DNA from: JBDNJM01 sp041687755
GTDB lineage: Bacteria > Planctomycetota > UBA1135 > GCA-002686595
Direction: 5' to 3'
Length of the DNA stretch: 64,000 bases
Assembly (NCBI GenBank): GCA_041687755.1
Contig: JBDNJM010000058.1
Location: forward strand, 62,001-126,000
This document shows, in pieces, positions 17,877 to 25,257 of the stretch. The notes under the pieces were generated by a model. It was not told the DNA's origin. It searched no databases and saw only the letters and a program-made list of their open reading frames with translations. The position numbers and the translations under genes are program-made. Every line of letters starts with the position of its first letter. Position 1 is the stretch's first letter.

Positions 17877-19085
17877 ATGCGGATTGCACGCGTCATGACC
17901 CGGCTCAACCTTGGAGGCCCAGCCCGCCAGGTGCTGGGCAGCGATCCGCTGCTGCGTGCCCGCGGGCATGAGCTGCGGCTGTTCACCGGGGAGCCCCTGG
18001 AGGGTGAAGGCGATCTCGTGCTCGAGGCTAGAGCGCTGGGGTTGGACGTGGTGCGCGTGCCCGGCCTGGGGCGCAGCGTGCGGCCGCTGGCCGACCGGCG
18101 CGCCGGACGCTTCCTCGCTCAGGCCTTGGGCGCCTGGCAGCCGGATCTGGTGCACACCCACGCCTCTAAGGCGGGCTGCCTGGGGCGTCGCGCGGCGCTC
18201 AGCCTGCGGCGCGTACCACGGCTCGTGCACACCTTTCACGGGCATGTCCTTGAGGGCTACTTTCCGCGCGCCATAGAGCTCGGTTTGCGGGCCGCCGAGC
18301 GGCGCATGGCGCGCCGCACCGACGCACTCGTCGCCGTCTCGGAAGCGACTGGGCGGGACCTGGAGCGCTTCGGCATCGCGGGGCGCCGGCCGACTCGCAT
18401 CATTCCCCCCGGGATGGACCTGGACGCGCTGTTGGAGATTCCCCCGCTCGGCGAGGAGCGTACCCGCGGTGGCGCGGCTCTGCGCCAGCGGTTGGGCATT
18501 GGAAACGAGACGGTCCTGGCCCTGATGCTGGGTCGACTCGCCGAGGTCAAGCGCCCGCGGCTCGCGCTCGAGGCCCTCGCCGGCACGGACGCGGTGCGAG
18601 CTGGCCGGCTCGCGCTCGTGTTCGCAGGCGATGGACCGGAACGCGCGGGGCTCGAAGCCGCCGCGAGCCAGATGCCTGCGGACCAACCAGTCTGCGTGCA
18701 CCTGTTGGGCGCGATAGCGGACACCCACGACCTGCTATCGGGCTGCGATCTGGTCATCGGAGCGTCGCGCACAGAGGGGCTACCGGTGGCCCTGATCGAG
18801 GCCGGTGCCGCCGCGCGACCGGCCGTGTGGAGCGACGTGGGCGGCGTCGCGCAAATCCTGGAGGACGGCGCTACAGGGAAACTGCTGCCTGCGGAGCCCG
18901 CCGAGCTGGTGCCGGCCCTGTCTCGGGCGCTGGACGCAGCGGTCGCCGAGCCCGCGATCGGACGCGCCCTGGGCCTCGCGGCGCGCGCGCACGTGGCCCA
19001 ACGTCACGGGGCCGCGCGGCTCGCGGACGATCTCGAACAGCTCTACTCCGAGTTGCTCGCCAGCCGACCCGCGGAGGTCGCATGA
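17877..19085 (+). CDS. GT4-family glycosyltransferase 3
   Basis: 402 residues. MRIARVMTRLNLGGPARQVL is the N-terminal signature of group-1 enzymes; HTHASKAGCLGRRAALSL, HTFHGHVLEGYFPRAIELG and VAVSEATGRDLERFGI complete the acceptor domain; VLALMLGRLAEVKRPRLAL, LVFAGDGPERAGLE and the TEGLPVALIEAGAAARPAVW block form the donor domain. Likely elongates the lipid-linked repeat unit from an NDP-sugar. First gene of a four-gene run (17877-23060) with 4-nt overlaps; its stop overlaps the ATG of the next gene. Confidence 0.9.
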   Translation: MRIARVMTRLNLGGPARQVLGSDPLLRARGHELRLFTGEPLEGEGDLVLEARALGLDVVRVPGLGRSVRPLADRRAGRFLAQALGAWQPDLVHTHASKAGCLGRRAALSLRRVPRLVHTFHGHVLEGYFPRAIELGLRAAERRMARRTDALVAVSEATGRDLERFGIAGRRPTRIIPPGMDLDALLEIPPLGEERTRGGAALRQRLGIGNETVLALMLGRLAEVKRPRLALEALAGTDAVRAGRLALVFAGDGPERAGLEAAASQMPADQPVCVHLLGAIADTHDLLSGCDLVIGASRTEGLPVALIEAGAAARPAVWSDVGGVAQILEDGATGKLLPAEPAELVPALSRALDAAVAEPAIGRALGLAARAHVAQRHGAARLADDLEQLYSELLASRPAEVA

Positions 19086-20236
19086 AGCTGCTGATGGTCT
19101 CAGGCGATCGGCAGACGCCGATCGGCCAGAAGGGTCCTTTTCACGCGATGCAGGGCGAGTTCTCGCGCTGGTTCGAGCGCATCGATGTGTTGTGCCCGCG
19201 GCCGCCTGGGGAGGTCACCACGCGCTCGATCTTCGGCAATGTGCACTTTCATCCCGCGGAGGCCGGAAGGCATCGCATGGTCGGGTACATCAAGTCCAAG
19301 GGCTTGCAGTTGCTAGCCGAGCACGGCCATGATCTGATCGTCAGCCACGACTACGGTTGGTTCTACAACGGTTTGGCGAGCGCGAAACTGAGTGCTGCCA
19401 CAGGCGTGCCGTACCTGTCGGAGATCCACCACGTGCCCGGGGTCCCCGTCGCGGCCGACCGGCGTGAGGTGCTCGATCGCGCGATCGCGAAGCGCTACGT
19501 GCGCTGGGCTCGCTCGCGCGCGGCGGCTTTCCGGGTCGTGAATGCGGGACAGATGCCGGGCCTGCTGCAGAGTTGGGGCGTGCCCGCGGAGCAGATCCGC
19601 GTGCTGCCTTCGCTGTACATTGACCTCGAGGCCTTTTCGGTCGAGGAGCCGACGCCCGAAGTCGAACAGGACATCGCGTTCGTCGGGCGGATGGTGAACA
19701 ACAAGGGCCTGCTACCGTTGGTCGATGCCATCGGGCTGCTGGTGGCGCGCGGTAGGCGGGTGACCGCGACGCTGCTCGGGACCGGCCCCCTGCGCGCCAA
19801 GGTCGAACAACGTGTGGCCTTGCTGGGGCTACAAGATCAAGTGCGCTTCCTCGATTGGATCGACACAGGCGGAGGCCTTGCAGACCTGTACCGGCGCAGT
19901 CGGGTGCTGGTCTGCGCAAGCACGTGCGAGGGCGGCCCGCGGGTCACCGTCGAGGCTATGGCCTGCGGCACGCCCGTGGTCAGCACGCCGGTCGGCGTCA
20001 TGGAGGAGCTGCTCGCCGACGGGCGGGCGGGCGCTCTGACCGGGTTCGATGGGCCCTCCATCGCCGACGGGATCGAGCGGGTCCTGCAGGACGAGGACGC
20101 CCGGCTGGCGATGGGGCGGGCGGCCCGCGAGATCGCGGAAGGCTTCGAGTACGCCAAGGTGCTGGCGGGCTACGCGCGCGGGCTGCACGAACTGGTCGGG
20201 CTCGAGGCGCGGCGCGCCGCGGAGGCCGGGGCGTGA
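19082..20236 (+). CDS. GT4-family glycosyltransferase 4
   Basis: 384 residues from ATG 19082, which overlaps the preceding stop; the longer open frame upstream is a shadow. N terminus MKLLMVSGDRQTPIGQKGPF with FHAMQGEFSRWFERIDVL and VSHDYGWFYNGLASAKLS is an acceptor domain less canonical than its neighbours; the donor domain is clear: IAFVGRMVNNKGLLPLVDAI, LLGTGPLRAKVEQRV, RVLVCASTCEGGPRVTVEAM, then CGTPVVSTPVGV. Predicted inner-membrane-associated glycosyltransferase for the same polymer. Substrate not deducible. Confidence 0.88.
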   Translation: MKLLMVSGDRQTPIGQKGPFHAMQGEFSRWFERIDVLCPRPPGEVTTRSIFGNVHFHPAEAGRHRMVGYIKSKGLQLLAEHGHDLIVSHDYGWFYNGLASAKLSAATGVPYLSEIHHVPGVPVAADRREVLDRAIAKRYVRWARSRAAAFRVVNAGQMPGLLQSWGVPAEQIRVLPSLYIDLEAFSVEEPTPEVEQDIAFVGRMVNNKGLLPLVDAIGLLVARGRRVTATLLGTGPLRAKVEQRVALLGLQDQVRFLDWIDTGGGLADLYRRSRVLVCASTCEGGPRVTVEAMACGTPVVSTPVGVMEELLADGRAGALTGFDGPSIADGIERVLQDEDARLAMGRAAREIAEGFEYAKVLAGYARGLHELVGLEARRAAEAGA

Positions 20237-21333
20237 GACTGCTGTTCCTGACCCAGGTCGTCGACCGTCGCGACGCGGTGCTGGGCTTCGTGCCGCGCTG
20301 GATCGAGGGGCTCGCCGCCCACGCGGAAGCCGTGCGGGCCGTGGCGCTCGAGCTTGGCGATGTCAGTGGGCTCCCCGACAACGTGGACACGCGCGAGATC
20401 GGGCGCAAGGGCAAGCTTGGTCGGTACCTGCGCTACCGGCGCGTTCTGGACGAAGCGCTGCGCCGCGATGGATTCGATGCCGTGCTCGCCCACATGGTTC
20501 CGCGCTACGCCCTGGTCGCGGAGCGGCCCGCGCGCCGCGCCGGCGCCGGCCTATTCCTGTGGTACACGCACGCGGGCGTGGACGCGCGTCTGCGCCGCGC
20601 CGTGGAGCGTGTGGACCGGGTCTACACGGCCAGTCCGGAGTCCCTGCGCCTGGATCCCGCGACCAAGTGCGTCACCGGGCACGGGATCGACCTGGAGCAC
20701 TTCGCGCGACCCGCGGGTGAGCGCGAGCCGGGGCCTTTGAGACTGCTGAGCGTGGGGCGACTCACGCCGGCGAAGGACCCGCTCGTAGTGATCGAAGCGC
20801 TCGCGCGGCTGCGCGCAGCGGGACGCGAGATCGAGCTCGACCTAGTCGGCGGAGGCCTGGCGAAGGGCGATGACGGCTATGGCCAGCGAGTCGTTGCCAG
20901 GATCGACGAGCTCGGGCTCTCGGACACCGTGCGGCTGCACGGCGCCGTGCCCTACGCGGACGTGCCCGCCCTGTTCCATCGCGCGGATCTGCTGGTCAAC
21001 GCGAGCCACACCGGCAGCGTGGACAAGGTCGTGCTCGAAGCGATGGCTGCGGGCCTGCCGTTCGTCTCGTGCAACGACTCGATTCCCCACGTGCTGCGGA
21101 GCATGGGCGACGCCGCCCTCCTGCAAGACTTCGTACCCTCGGAGCCTGGCAGCCTGACCGCGGTGCTGGAGGCACTTCTGGACCGTGGCACAGAGCAGCG
21201 CTTGGCGCTCGGCGCTCAGCTGCGCAAGATCGTCGCGGCCGATCATGAAGTGGATGCCCTGATGCAGCGCCTCGTAGCGGAGATGACGACAACCATGTCG
21301 GCCAAGGGATTGAGGGCTGGGAGCGGGTCATGA
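20233..21333 (+). CDS. GT4-family glycosyltransferase 5
   Basis: 366 residues from GTG 20233 (GTGA overlap with the previous gene). N terminus MRLLFLTQVVDRRDAVLGFV; DGFDAVLAHMVPRYALVAE and FLWYTHAGVDARLRRAVERV give the acceptor domain; LRLLSVGRLTPAKDPLVVIE, VRLHGAVPYADVPALFHRAD and SHTGSVDKVVLEAMAAGLPF the donor domain, where the usual E-G pair before the E-A motif is replaced by TGSVDK. Group-1 glycosyltransferase of the polymer pathway. Stop overlaps the ATG of the toroid protein by 4 nt. Confidence 0.88.
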   Translation: MRLLFLTQVVDRRDAVLGFVPRWIEGLAAHAEAVRAVALELGDVSGLPDNVDTREIGRKGKLGRYLRYRRVLDEALRRDGFDAVLAHMVPRYALVAERPARRAGAGLFLWYTHAGVDARLRRAVERVDRVYTASPESLRLDPATKCVTGHGIDLEHFARPAGEREPGPLRLLSVGRLTPAKDPLVVIEALARLRAAGREIELDLVGGGLAKGDDGYGQRVVARIDELGLSDTVRLHGAVPYADVPALFHRADLLVNASHTGSVDKVVLEAMAAGLPFVSCNDSIPHVLRSMGDAALLQDFVPSEPGSLTAVLEALLDRGTEQRLALGAQLRKIVAADHEVDALMQRLVAEMTTTMSAKGLRAGSGS

Positions 21334-23060
21334 GCGAGCTGATCGAGCCCCTCGAGCGGACCCTGAATTGGCTGCTGTCCCTCCGCGATGCGGACGGCCG
21401 CATCCTGTGCCCCGAGCACCGCATCGAGCACACCGGCAAGAGCGCCTGTGCCGCGATCCTCGCGCTGGAGCTGTCGCGGGTGACCGGCAACGACGACTAC
21501 TTCGAGGCGGCAGTTCAGCAGGGCCGGCGCCTCGTAGCGCGCCTCGAAAACGAGCCCAACAGCCCCTGTTGGACGTTCCGACCCGGCCGGCACGACCCCT
21601 ACAACTGCTCGAACAGCGTGATCGACGGCGGGGCGTGCTCCGACGCCCTCGCGAGCCTGGTGCTCGACGCGGGCGATCGGCTCGACCCTGCGGACGTGAA
21701 GGCCTTCGGCGACGCCGCGCTGCTGCACGCACGCACCTACTTGCGGTACGCCGTGCTCGACAAGGGCATTCCGGCCCAGCGCGCCTGGGGCCTGACGGGC
21801 TTGGCGGCGGCTGCCGCACTCGAACCGGTACCCTTGCTGCTGGAGGCCGCCCACGGAGCTTTTACGGTCCTCAGCGACGTGCAGAACGCGGATGGCAGCT
21901 TTCCGTATCACCCAGTCGCCTGGGGCGCGGGGCACCCCGGTGCGGCGGATGCTTCCGCCTTCTACCAGAGCCGGGTTACGGGTTTTCAGATCGAGGCCCT
22001 GCGCCGCTTGGGGCTCGAGGCGACCGATGCGCAATACGCGGAGCCTTTGCGCCGCGGTCTCGACTTCCTCCTCGGCCTGTGCGGCGACGACGGCGTGAAG
22101 TGCGGCCTCGTGGAGGCGAAGCCGTGGTACTGGGGTGCCGAGTACGAGGTGGCCTCGAGCCCGTTCGACGTGTTTGCTCTGGCGCGCGGCTGGCGCCTGT
22201 TCGGCGAGGAGCGCTTCGCTCGCGCCGCGCTGCAGGTCCACCGGGCCTGGGCTCAGCACCTCGACAGCGACGGACGTCCGCGCAGCCATCGGCCCGGACC
22301 CGGTCGCGGCCGCAGCTACCAATGCTCCGTGTTCTGGGCCGGGCACTCGGCCTGGGCCGCGCGCGTCCTCCCGGACCTGCAGACGGCCCTGGTACTGGAG
22401 CGCCGGGCCCCGCAGGAGTCGACCTCCGTCCAGCACAGCGAGTCAACGAACCTGGTGCGGCTCGAGAACAGACGCGTCATCGCCTGGGTGCGCGGAACTC
22501 GCGGTCCCTACAACGCGCTGCACGGCAGTCCGCACGGCGGGGGGCTCTTGCGAGTTCAGCGGCGGAGCGATTCTGCAGAGCTTCTGGAGCGCGTGCGGCA
22601 TGCACCCGGCCAGGAGGCGGAGTGGACCGGCAGCAGCGGGCTGGGGAGCCTGGCGCGCGGCTGGAGCAGCGGGAGCGCGGAGTTGCGCTTCTCGCTCTGG
22701 CTGGCACGGGCGCACGTTCGGGGACGACGCCCCCTGACTGCGCTGGCGACGCCTGCCGCAACGCTGGCGCGCACGGTGCTCGCGCCGGCGCGGTCCAAGG
22801 TTAGCTCGGCCTTCGCCCGCGAGGCGGCGCTGGAGGTGCACGCGGATGGAGCGACGGTCCGGGGGCACCTGGCCTTCGGCGACGGCAGCCCGGTGGCTGG
22901 CTCGTCGCTTGAGCGACACTACCGCCTGGTGGACGAGGGGCTCGAGGTCACCGAGAGCTTGCTCGGGGCTGGCCGGGTCCGGGGGCTCGCGTATCGGGTC
23001 CCGCGGGGTGCGCATGTGATCGAGCAGTCGCCTGAGCGAGTCGTCTTCCGACTGGGCTGA
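21330..23060 (+). CDS. Predicted (alpha/alpha)-toroid protein, possible polysaccharide-modifying enzyme
   Basis: 576 residues, no signal peptide, no transmembrane helix. Residues ~1-340 show repeated helical hairpins of the (alpha/alpha)n toroid type (LNWLLSLRDADGRILCPEHR, WGLTGLAAAAALEPVPLLLE, SDVQNADGSFPYHPVAWG, FQIEALRRLGLEATDAQYAE, YEVASSPFDVFALARGWRLF); residues ~360-576 look like beta-sandwich (HYRLVDEGLEVTESLLGAG). Such a toroid-plus-sandwich layout occurs in heparinase/alginate-lyase-like and glycoside-hydrolase families and in epimerases, but I see no diagnostic catalytic motif, so the activity is unassigned. Cytosolic location argues for a biosynthetic or scaffold role. Last gene of the 17877-23060 overlap chain. 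Confidence 0.75.
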   Translation: MSELIEPLERTLNWLLSLRDADGRILCPEHRIEHTGKSACAAILALELSRVTGNDDYFEAAVQQGRRLVARLENEPNSPCWTFRPGRHDPYNCSNSVIDGGACSDALASLVLDAGDRLDPADVKAFGDAALLHARTYLRYAVLDKGIPAQRAWGLTGLAAAAALEPVPLLLEAAHGAFTVLSDVQNADGSFPYHPVAWGAGHPGAADASAFYQSRVTGFQIEALRRLGLEATDAQYAEPLRRGLDFLLGLCGDDGVKCGLVEAKPWYWGAEYEVASSPFDVFALARGWRLFGEERFARAALQVHRAWAQHLDSDGRPRSHRPGPGRGRSYQCSVFWAGHSAWAARVLPDLQTALVLERRAPQESTSVQHSESTNLVRLENRRVIAWVRGTRGPYNALHGSPHGGGLLRVQRRSDSAELLERVRHAPGQEAEWTGSSGLGSLARGWSSGSAELRFSLWLARAHVRGRRPLTALATPAATLARTVLAPARSKVSSAFAREAALEVHADGATVRGHLAFGDGSPVAGSSLERHYRLVDEGLEVTESLLGAGRVRGLAYRVPRGAHVIEQSPERVVFRLG

Positions 23061-23098
23061 GCCGCCCCTTGTCGTCGATCGGAGCAGCCGCCAGGGCG

Positions 23099-23104
23099 TA
23101 GACT
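23099..23104 (+). promoter_or_regulatory. Candidate -10 (TAGACT) for a leaderless transcript
   Basis: TAGACT followed by exactly 7 nt and the ATG at 23112 (TAGACTCCACAGCATG). Same sequence and same spacing as at 17864. It would begin a second transcription unit covering the metallopeptidase, the ATP-grasp ligase and genes beyond. Confidence 0.4.
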
Positions 23105-23111
23105 CCACAGC

Positions 23112-24167
23112 ATGGTCTCCCGGCGTCGTCCCCAGAGCCCGAGTGCCGCGGCGAACCCGCGCTGGACCCGGCTGAGCGAGTCAAAGCTGCTCGATCAGCG
23201 AATTTGTGATTTGGACCTGCGCCTGGAAGGCTCTGCGGTCGAGCCGCGCTTCCGGGAGCTGCTGAGGGAGTTCGAGCGCGGAGGCCTGCGCTTCCGCCCG
23301 CACGGCTGGCTCTCCTCGGACTGGTTTTCGCCCGATGGCTGCAGCGGATTCGCAGTGCCGTTCTACCTCGCGCACCCGCGGCTCGTGTTGCTGGAGCGAC
23401 GTCAGATGCTCGAGGTCGAGGGGGGTCTGCGCGAGCAGTGCATGCGCCTGATGCGGCACGAGGCCGCGCACGCGATCGACAACGCCTACCGGCTGCGGCG
23501 GAAGAAGCTCTTCCGCGAGACCTTCGGCCGGGCCTCTGAGCCCTACCGTTCGAGCTACACGCCGGATCCGAGCAGCCGCCACCACGTGCAGAACCTGTCG
23601 CACTGGTATGCCCAGAGCCACCCGCTCGAGGACTTTGCGGAGACCTTCGCCGTCTGGTGCCGGCCCCGCTCGGCCTGGCGCCAGCGTTACGCCGGATGGC
23701 CAGCGCTCGCCAAGCTCGAGGCGCTGGACCGCATGATGCAAGACATCGCGGATGCGAAGCCGGTGCAGCTCAGCCGCGCGCGCGAAGAACCGGCGCATCG
23801 GCTGCGCATGACCCTGCGCGAGTACTACGACGCCAAGCGGCAGGTCTACCTCGACGAGGCCGATCCGGCCTTTGACGGGCAACTCGTGCGCGTCTTCCCG
23901 CCCGCGGAGGACGGGGCGGATTCCCGTCCCCGGGCTGCCCAGCTGCTGCAGCGTCGGCGCAAATTCCTGGCGCGACGGGTCGCCTTCGCGAGCGGCCAGC
24001 ACCGCTATCTACTGGACCACGTGTTGGGCGAGATGATCGCCCGCGCGAAGGGTCGCGACCTGCGCTACGACTCCTCCGAGAGCGATGCGCTGCTCGATGC
24101 GGGCATCGTCCTGACGTCTCTCTCGCGCCAGTTCCTTTACGGCGCCCACCCCAGGTATCAGCGATGA
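23112..24167 (+). CDS. Putative zinc metallopeptidase (HEAAH motif)
   Basis: 351 residues, soluble, no signal peptide. A zinc motif HEAAHAIDNAYRLRR lies at ~116-120, and HPLEDFAETFAVW at ~168-180 supplies a downstream acidic ligand candidate, giving the gluzincin-like layout HExxH...E. The N-terminal basic segment MVSRRRPQSPSAAANPRW is probably disordered; the C terminus (~230-351) is an Arg-rich helical domain. Resembles the putative zinc-binding metallopeptidases found beside ATP-grasp ligases, as here, where its stop overlaps the next gene by 4 nt. The substrate is unknown; a role in trimming or anchoring a peptide/amide modification made by the ligase is inference. Confidence 0.75.
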   Translation: MVSRRRPQSPSAAANPRWTRLSESKLLDQRICDLDLRLEGSAVEPRFRELLREFERGGLRFRPHGWLSSDWFSPDGCSGFAVPFYLAHPRLVLLERRQMLEVEGGLREQCMRLMRHEAAHAIDNAYRLRRKKLFRETFGRASEPYRSSYTPDPSSRHHVQNLSHWYAQSHPLEDFAETFAVWCRPRSAWRQRYAGWPALAKLEALDRMMQDIADAKPVQLSRAREEPAHRLRMTLREYYDAKRQVYLDEADPAFDGQLVRVFPPAEDGADSRPRAAQLLQRRRKFLARRVAFASGQHRYLLDHVLGEMIARAKGRDLRYDSSESDALLDAGIVLTSLSRQFLYGAHPRYQR

Positions 24168-25189
24168 AGCGCCGCAGAATCCTGATTCTGATGCACGCCG
24201 ATCTCGTGCCGCCCGAGTCCCTCGAGGGCTTGAGCGCGGCCGAGATCAACAACTTCAAGATGGAGTGGGACGTTCTGCGCACCGTGCAGGAGCTCGGACA
24301 CGAGGTTCGCAACGTCGCGGTGGAGGATGATCTGGCGCCGATCCGCCGCGCTCTCGTGGAGTTCAAGCCGCACGTGGTCTTCAACCTCCTGATGCACTTC
24401 CACGACGAGGCGACCTACGACTCGGCCGTGGTCAGCTGGTTGGAGCTGCGCAAGCAGCCCTACACCGGCTGTAACCCCCGTGGCCTGCTGATCGCCAACG
24501 ACAAGGCCCTGTCGAAGAAGGTGATGTCGTACCACCGGATTCCGGCTCCGCGCTTCTTCACCGTTGCGCGGGGACGGGCGGTGCGCCCGCTGCCCAAGAA
24601 CCTCGCGTTTCCGCTGTTCGTGAAGTCACGCTCCGAGCACGCCTCGACCGGGATTGCGCAGGCCTCTATCGTGCGCGACATGGATTCCCTGCGAGAACGC
24701 GTCGAGTTCATCCACCGCAACGTCAAGACCTCGGCGCTGGCGGAGGAATACGTCGAGGGGCAGGAATTGACGATCGCGGTGCTGGGGAACCAACGGCTCG
24801 AGACCGGGCCCGTGTGGGAGGTGTTTTTCGACAACCTGCCGGAAGGCGCTCCGAACATCTTCACGAGCCGGGTCAAGTGGGACCTGGCCTACCAGAAGAA
24901 GGTCGGCCTGCGCACCGGGCCGACGGTGCTGGGGCAGGAGGAACAGGCCTCAATCGCCCGCATGGCCAAGCGGCTGTACCGGGCCCTGGGCCTGTCGGGC
25001 TACGCGCGGATCGACATGCGCCGGCGCCCGACGGGGGAGCTGTTCGTGCTCGAGGTCAATCCGAACCCGGATTTGTGCTTCGGCGAGGACTTTGCGGAGG
25101 CCTTCGCCAAGGTCGGGTACTCGTACTCCCAGCTGATCCAAAAGATCCTCTCGCTCGGGATCGGATATCGGGCGCCCTGGCGCGAGTAG
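24164..25189 (+). CDS. ATP-grasp ligase, D-Ala-D-Ala-ligase-like
   Basis: 341 residues from ATG 24164 (overlaps the metallopeptidase stop). ATP-grasp architecture: N-terminal preATP-grasp domain with FNLLMHFHDEATYDSAVVSW and KQPYTGCNPRGLLIANDKAL; central lid with FPLFVKSRSEHASTGIAQAS and ALAEEYVEGQELTIAVLGNQ; C-terminal YARIDMRRRPTGELFVLEVN, whose Glu and Asn coordinate Mg-ATP, then PNPDLCFGEDFAEAF. It should form an amide or peptide bond through an acyl-phosphate, but the canonical omega-loop residues of true Ddl are not evident and the gene sits in a glycan locus, so a dedicated D-Ala-D-Ala ligase is unlikely. Function as a modifier of the polymer or of a small peptide is inferred from context. 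Confidence 0.85.
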   Translation: MKRRRILILMHADLVPPESLEGLSAAEINNFKMEWDVLRTVQELGHEVRNVAVEDDLAPIRRALVEFKPHVVFNLLMHFHDEATYDSAVVSWLELRKQPYTGCNPRGLLIANDKALSKKVMSYHRIPAPRFFTVARGRAVRPLPKNLAFPLFVKSRSEHASTGIAQASIVRDMDSLRERVEFIHRNVKTSALAEEYVEGQELTIAVLGNQRLETGPVWEVFFDNLPEGAPNIFTSRVKWDLAYQKKVGLRTGPTVLGQEEQASIARMAKRLYRALGLSGYARIDMRRRPTGELFVLEVNPNPDLCFGEDFAEAFAKVGYSYSQLIQKILSLGIGYRAPWRE

Positions 25190-25225
25190 GCGGAACTCCC
25201 GGTGGGGTAGGCTCTGCCCAGGCGG

Positions 25226-25257
25226 GCCGCTCCACGGCCGCTCCACGGCTGCTCCAG
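25226..25257 (+). repeat. 11-bp tandem repeat, 2.9 copies
   Basis: GCCGCTCCACG at 25226-25236 and 25237-25247, then GCTGCTCCAG running into the ATG at 25258. It occupies the 5' leader of the membrane sulfatase-fold gene; TAGGCT at 25208 is a possible -10. Confidence 0.6.

Noticed and set aside
24164..25189. Naming the ATP-grasp gene ddl
   Set aside because: Fold fits, but context is a glycan locus beside a metallopeptidase and Ddl-specific residues are not evident.
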